Below the pieces are notes generated by a model that made no database searches, was not told the origin of the DNA, and worked only from the letters and a program-made list of their open reading frames with translations. Made by a program: the position numbers and the translations under genes. A stretch of DNA of 51,193 nucleotides, taken from NCBI GenBank assembly GCA_017744415.1, contig JAGIBJ010000058.1:1-51193 (forward strand), read 5' to 3'. Positions 49,583 to 51,193 of this stretch are shown here, in pieces (within the stretch, counting starts at the first letter, position 1; the number at the start of each line of letters is the position of its first letter). The DNA comes from Solirubrobacteraceae bacterium. GTDB taxonomy: Bacteria; Actinomycetota; Thermoleophilia; Solirubrobacterales; Solirubrobacteraceae.

Positions 49583-51133
49583 GTGGCTGAACGCTCCTTC
49601 GGCAGCTCCGAATCCGTCGATACCCGCCGCTACCTCGCGGCCATCCGCCGTGATCTGCCCCTCATCGCGGCTGTCACCGTGGGCCTGACGATCTTCGCGT
49701 TCGCGCTCTCGCTCGCCCTCCCGAAGACGTACTCGGCGGCCGCGCGCATCGGTTTCGACCTCTCGAACAGCACCGCGACCGACTCGGCGACGATGGATCG
49801 CATCCTCAACACGCAGCAGGATCTGGTCACCGCCCGCCTGGTGCTGGTGGCGGCGCAGACCGAGCTCGAGCAGGACGGCATCAAGGTCGACCAGCAGCAG
49901 CTGCTCGATGCGACCACCTCGCAGCCGGTCTTCAACGCCAACCTCATGGAGATCCGCTCGGCTTCGCCGGAGCCGGAGCTCGCCGCGGCCTACGCGAACG
50001 CGATCGCGAACGCCTATACGCAGCAGCAGAACGACGACAAGACGAGCCAGTTCAACACGCAGATCCGCCGTCTCGAGCAGGCCGCCGACGCCTCCACCTC
50101 CGCCGAGCAGCGCGCGCAGCTCGAGTCGACGATTGCGACGCTGACGACGCAGAAGAACGCGCAGGCCAACCAGGTCGTCGTCACCCGCGCGGCCGTCGTG
50201 CCGGGCTCGCCGGATTCACCGAAGCCCGTTCGCAACGCGGTGCTGGCGTTCTTCATCGGCATCTTCCTCGGCGTGCTCATTGCGCTCCTGCGCGATCAGC
50301 TCCGTCCGCGGTTCACGAGCCAGCGCGATCTCGCGCAGTTCCTCGAGCTGCCGATCCTCGCGTCGGTGCCCGAGCTCGGTCGCCGCCTCGGCGTGCGGGC
50401 CGCGCCGCAGGCGATGCGCATCGAGCAGGAGGCCTACCAATCGCTCTCGGCCGCGCTGCGCCTCGCGCTGCCTCCGAGCCAGACGCACGTCGTGCTGCTC
50501 ACCAGCTCGATGCACGCCGAGGGCAAGACGACGGTCTCCACGCGCACCGCGCGCCTGCTCGCCGGCAGCGGCCAGCCGACGCTCCTGATCTCCGGCGATC
50601 TCCGCTGGCCGCGCCTCGACAGCGTGCTCCAGGTCGACGGTCGCCCGGGCCTCAGCGATCTCCTCGCCGCCCAGGCCTCCGGCACCCTCACCGAAGATCG
50701 CGTGCGCGCGACCATCCTCCGTGGCGAGGGCCGCGACCGCACCTCCGGTGGTGCCGACGTGCTCCCCGCCGGCACCCTCTCCTCCGATGCGGCGCGTCTG
50801 CTCTCGAGCGGTGCTATCGAGCCGCTCATGAAGATCATCCGCGGCCTTGGTTACACGTACGTGATCGTCGACGCCACGCCGCTCCTCGGCATCGCCGACG
50901 CCCGCCTCCTGGCCCGCGAGGCCGACAAGGTGCTCGTCGTCGGTCGCCTCGAGCGCATCTCCGTGCCCGCCGCGATGGATCTTCGCGACGAGCTCTCGCG
51001 CCTCGGCACCAACCTCCTCGGCCTCGTCGTCATCGGCGGCAACTCTGAGGCGTCGCCGTACTACTCGGGCGTCAAGTTCGTGCCGCCGTCGGAGTCCGAG
51101 CAGGCCGCACGCCGCGAAGAGTCGCTCCGGTAG
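49583..51133 (+). CDS. Wzz-type chain-length/BY-kinase-like fusion protein
   Basis: This 516-aa protein combines a Wzz/GumC-like membrane domain and a C-terminal P-loop domain. It has helix 1 at about 28-48, a periplasmic-side coiled-coil region at about 60-210 (QNDDKTSQFNTQIRRLEQAA), and helix 2 at about 220-240 (AVLAFFIGIFLGVLIALL). The P-loop domain has Walker A HAEGKTTVS (Lys315), an altered Walker A' (LLISGDLRWP) and Walker B-like YVIVDATPLLGIADA. Such proteins control polysaccharide chain length and export. GTG 49583 is chosen over the ATG at 49541 because AAGGGA lies 6 nt upstream and the -10 box covers that ATG. The usual C-terminal tyrosine cluster is reduced to one YY pair. It fits the polysaccharide genes at 6.4-26.6 kb. 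Confidence 0.9.
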   Translation: MAERSFGSSESVDTRRYLAAIRRDLPLIAAVTVGLTIFAFALSLALPKTYSAAARIGFDLSNSTATDSATMDRILNTQQDLVTARLVLVAAQTELEQDGIKVDQQQLLDATTSQPVFNANLMEIRSASPEPELAAAYANAIANAYTQQQNDDKTSQFNTQIRRLEQAADASTSAEQRAQLESTIATLTTQKNAQANQVVVTRAAVVPGSPDSPKPVRNAVLAFFIGIFLGVLIALLRDQLRPRFTSQRDLAQFLELPILASVPELGRRLGVRAAPQAMRIEQEAYQSLSAALRLALPPSQTHVVLLTSSMHAEGKTTVSTRTARLLAGSGQPTLLISGDLRWPRLDSVLQVDGRPGLSDLLAAQASGTLTEDRVRATILRGEGRDRTSGGADVLPAGTLSSDAARLLSSGAIEPLMKIIRGLGYTYVIVDATPLLGIADARLLAREADKVLVVGRLERISVPAAMDLRDELSRLGTNLLGLVVIGGNSEASPYYSGVKFVPPSESEQAARREESLR

Positions 51134-51193
51134 CCCAGCGGCGCGACCGCAGGCCGCCGCGCCGACGCACGGCGCGGCACGCCGCACGCCGCG

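Overview
This is a very GC-rich chromosomal window. Gene density is high, third codon positions are almost all G or C, and stop/start overlaps (ATGA, GTGA, TGATG) are common. The Tat-exported proteins, the actinobacterial-type cutinase and the promoter style suggest an actinobacterium, most likely Thermoleophilia/Solirubrobacterales. That placement is inference; the window holds no rRNA or marker gene to fix it.

Left part (1-6.3 kb): the tail of an amino-acid ABC transporter ATPase, a secreted PET-hydrolase-like cutinase, a lipoprotein, two class II tRNA-Ser genes, and a three-gene lipid-modification operon on the minus strand (FAD amine oxidase-like, DUF1365, CFA-type methyltransferase) joined by ATGA overlaps. 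Between 6.4 and 26.6 kb lies a dispersed cell-surface polysaccharide region. It holds an O-antigen ligase/polymerase with TPRs, a polyprenyl-phosphate glycosyl-phosphotransferase, a GT4, WecB, a Gfo/Idh sugar dehydrogenase, two GT2-type enzymes, a UGM/PPOX-like flavoprotein and a MurJ/Wzx-like flippase. A Wzz/BY-kinase-like chain-length protein sits at the right end (49.6 kb). Interspersed are pdxH, a universal stress protein, a Ycf46-like AAA+ ATPase, a UbiB-type kinase and a membrane class III nucleotidyl cyclase.

Right part (26.8-51 kb): an MFS permease, two paralogous membrane HD-GYP proteins in tandem, a secreted beta-rich protein, two Tat-exported N,N-dimethylformamidase-beta-like proteins with Pro/Thr linkers, two polytopic membrane glycosyltransferase-like proteins, an M20 peptidase, a metallophosphoesterase and a secreted glycoside-hydrolase-like protein. 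Between the two dimethylformamidase-like genes is a lower-GC island. It holds a 5'-truncated Rhs gene with a C-terminal toxin tip, an overlapping candidate immunity gene, a small duplicated fragment of the neighbouring gene's 3' end, and a second toxin-tip/immunity remnant.

Regulation is unusually readable. A class I cyclic-di-GMP riboswitch precedes the secreted glycoside-hydrolase-like gene, in the same window as two probable c-di-GMP phosphodiesterases. Several genes have a TAnnnT -10 box only 6-8 nt before the start codon, which predicts leaderless mRNAs. The same architecture exposes two unlisted small genes: a 30-aa single-span membrane protein (11469-11561) and a 51-77-aa protein with an internal repeat (14119-14352). 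Several long perfect hairpins lie between convergent genes, and a large gene-free stretch at 10.8-11.47 kb carries two long inverted repeats.
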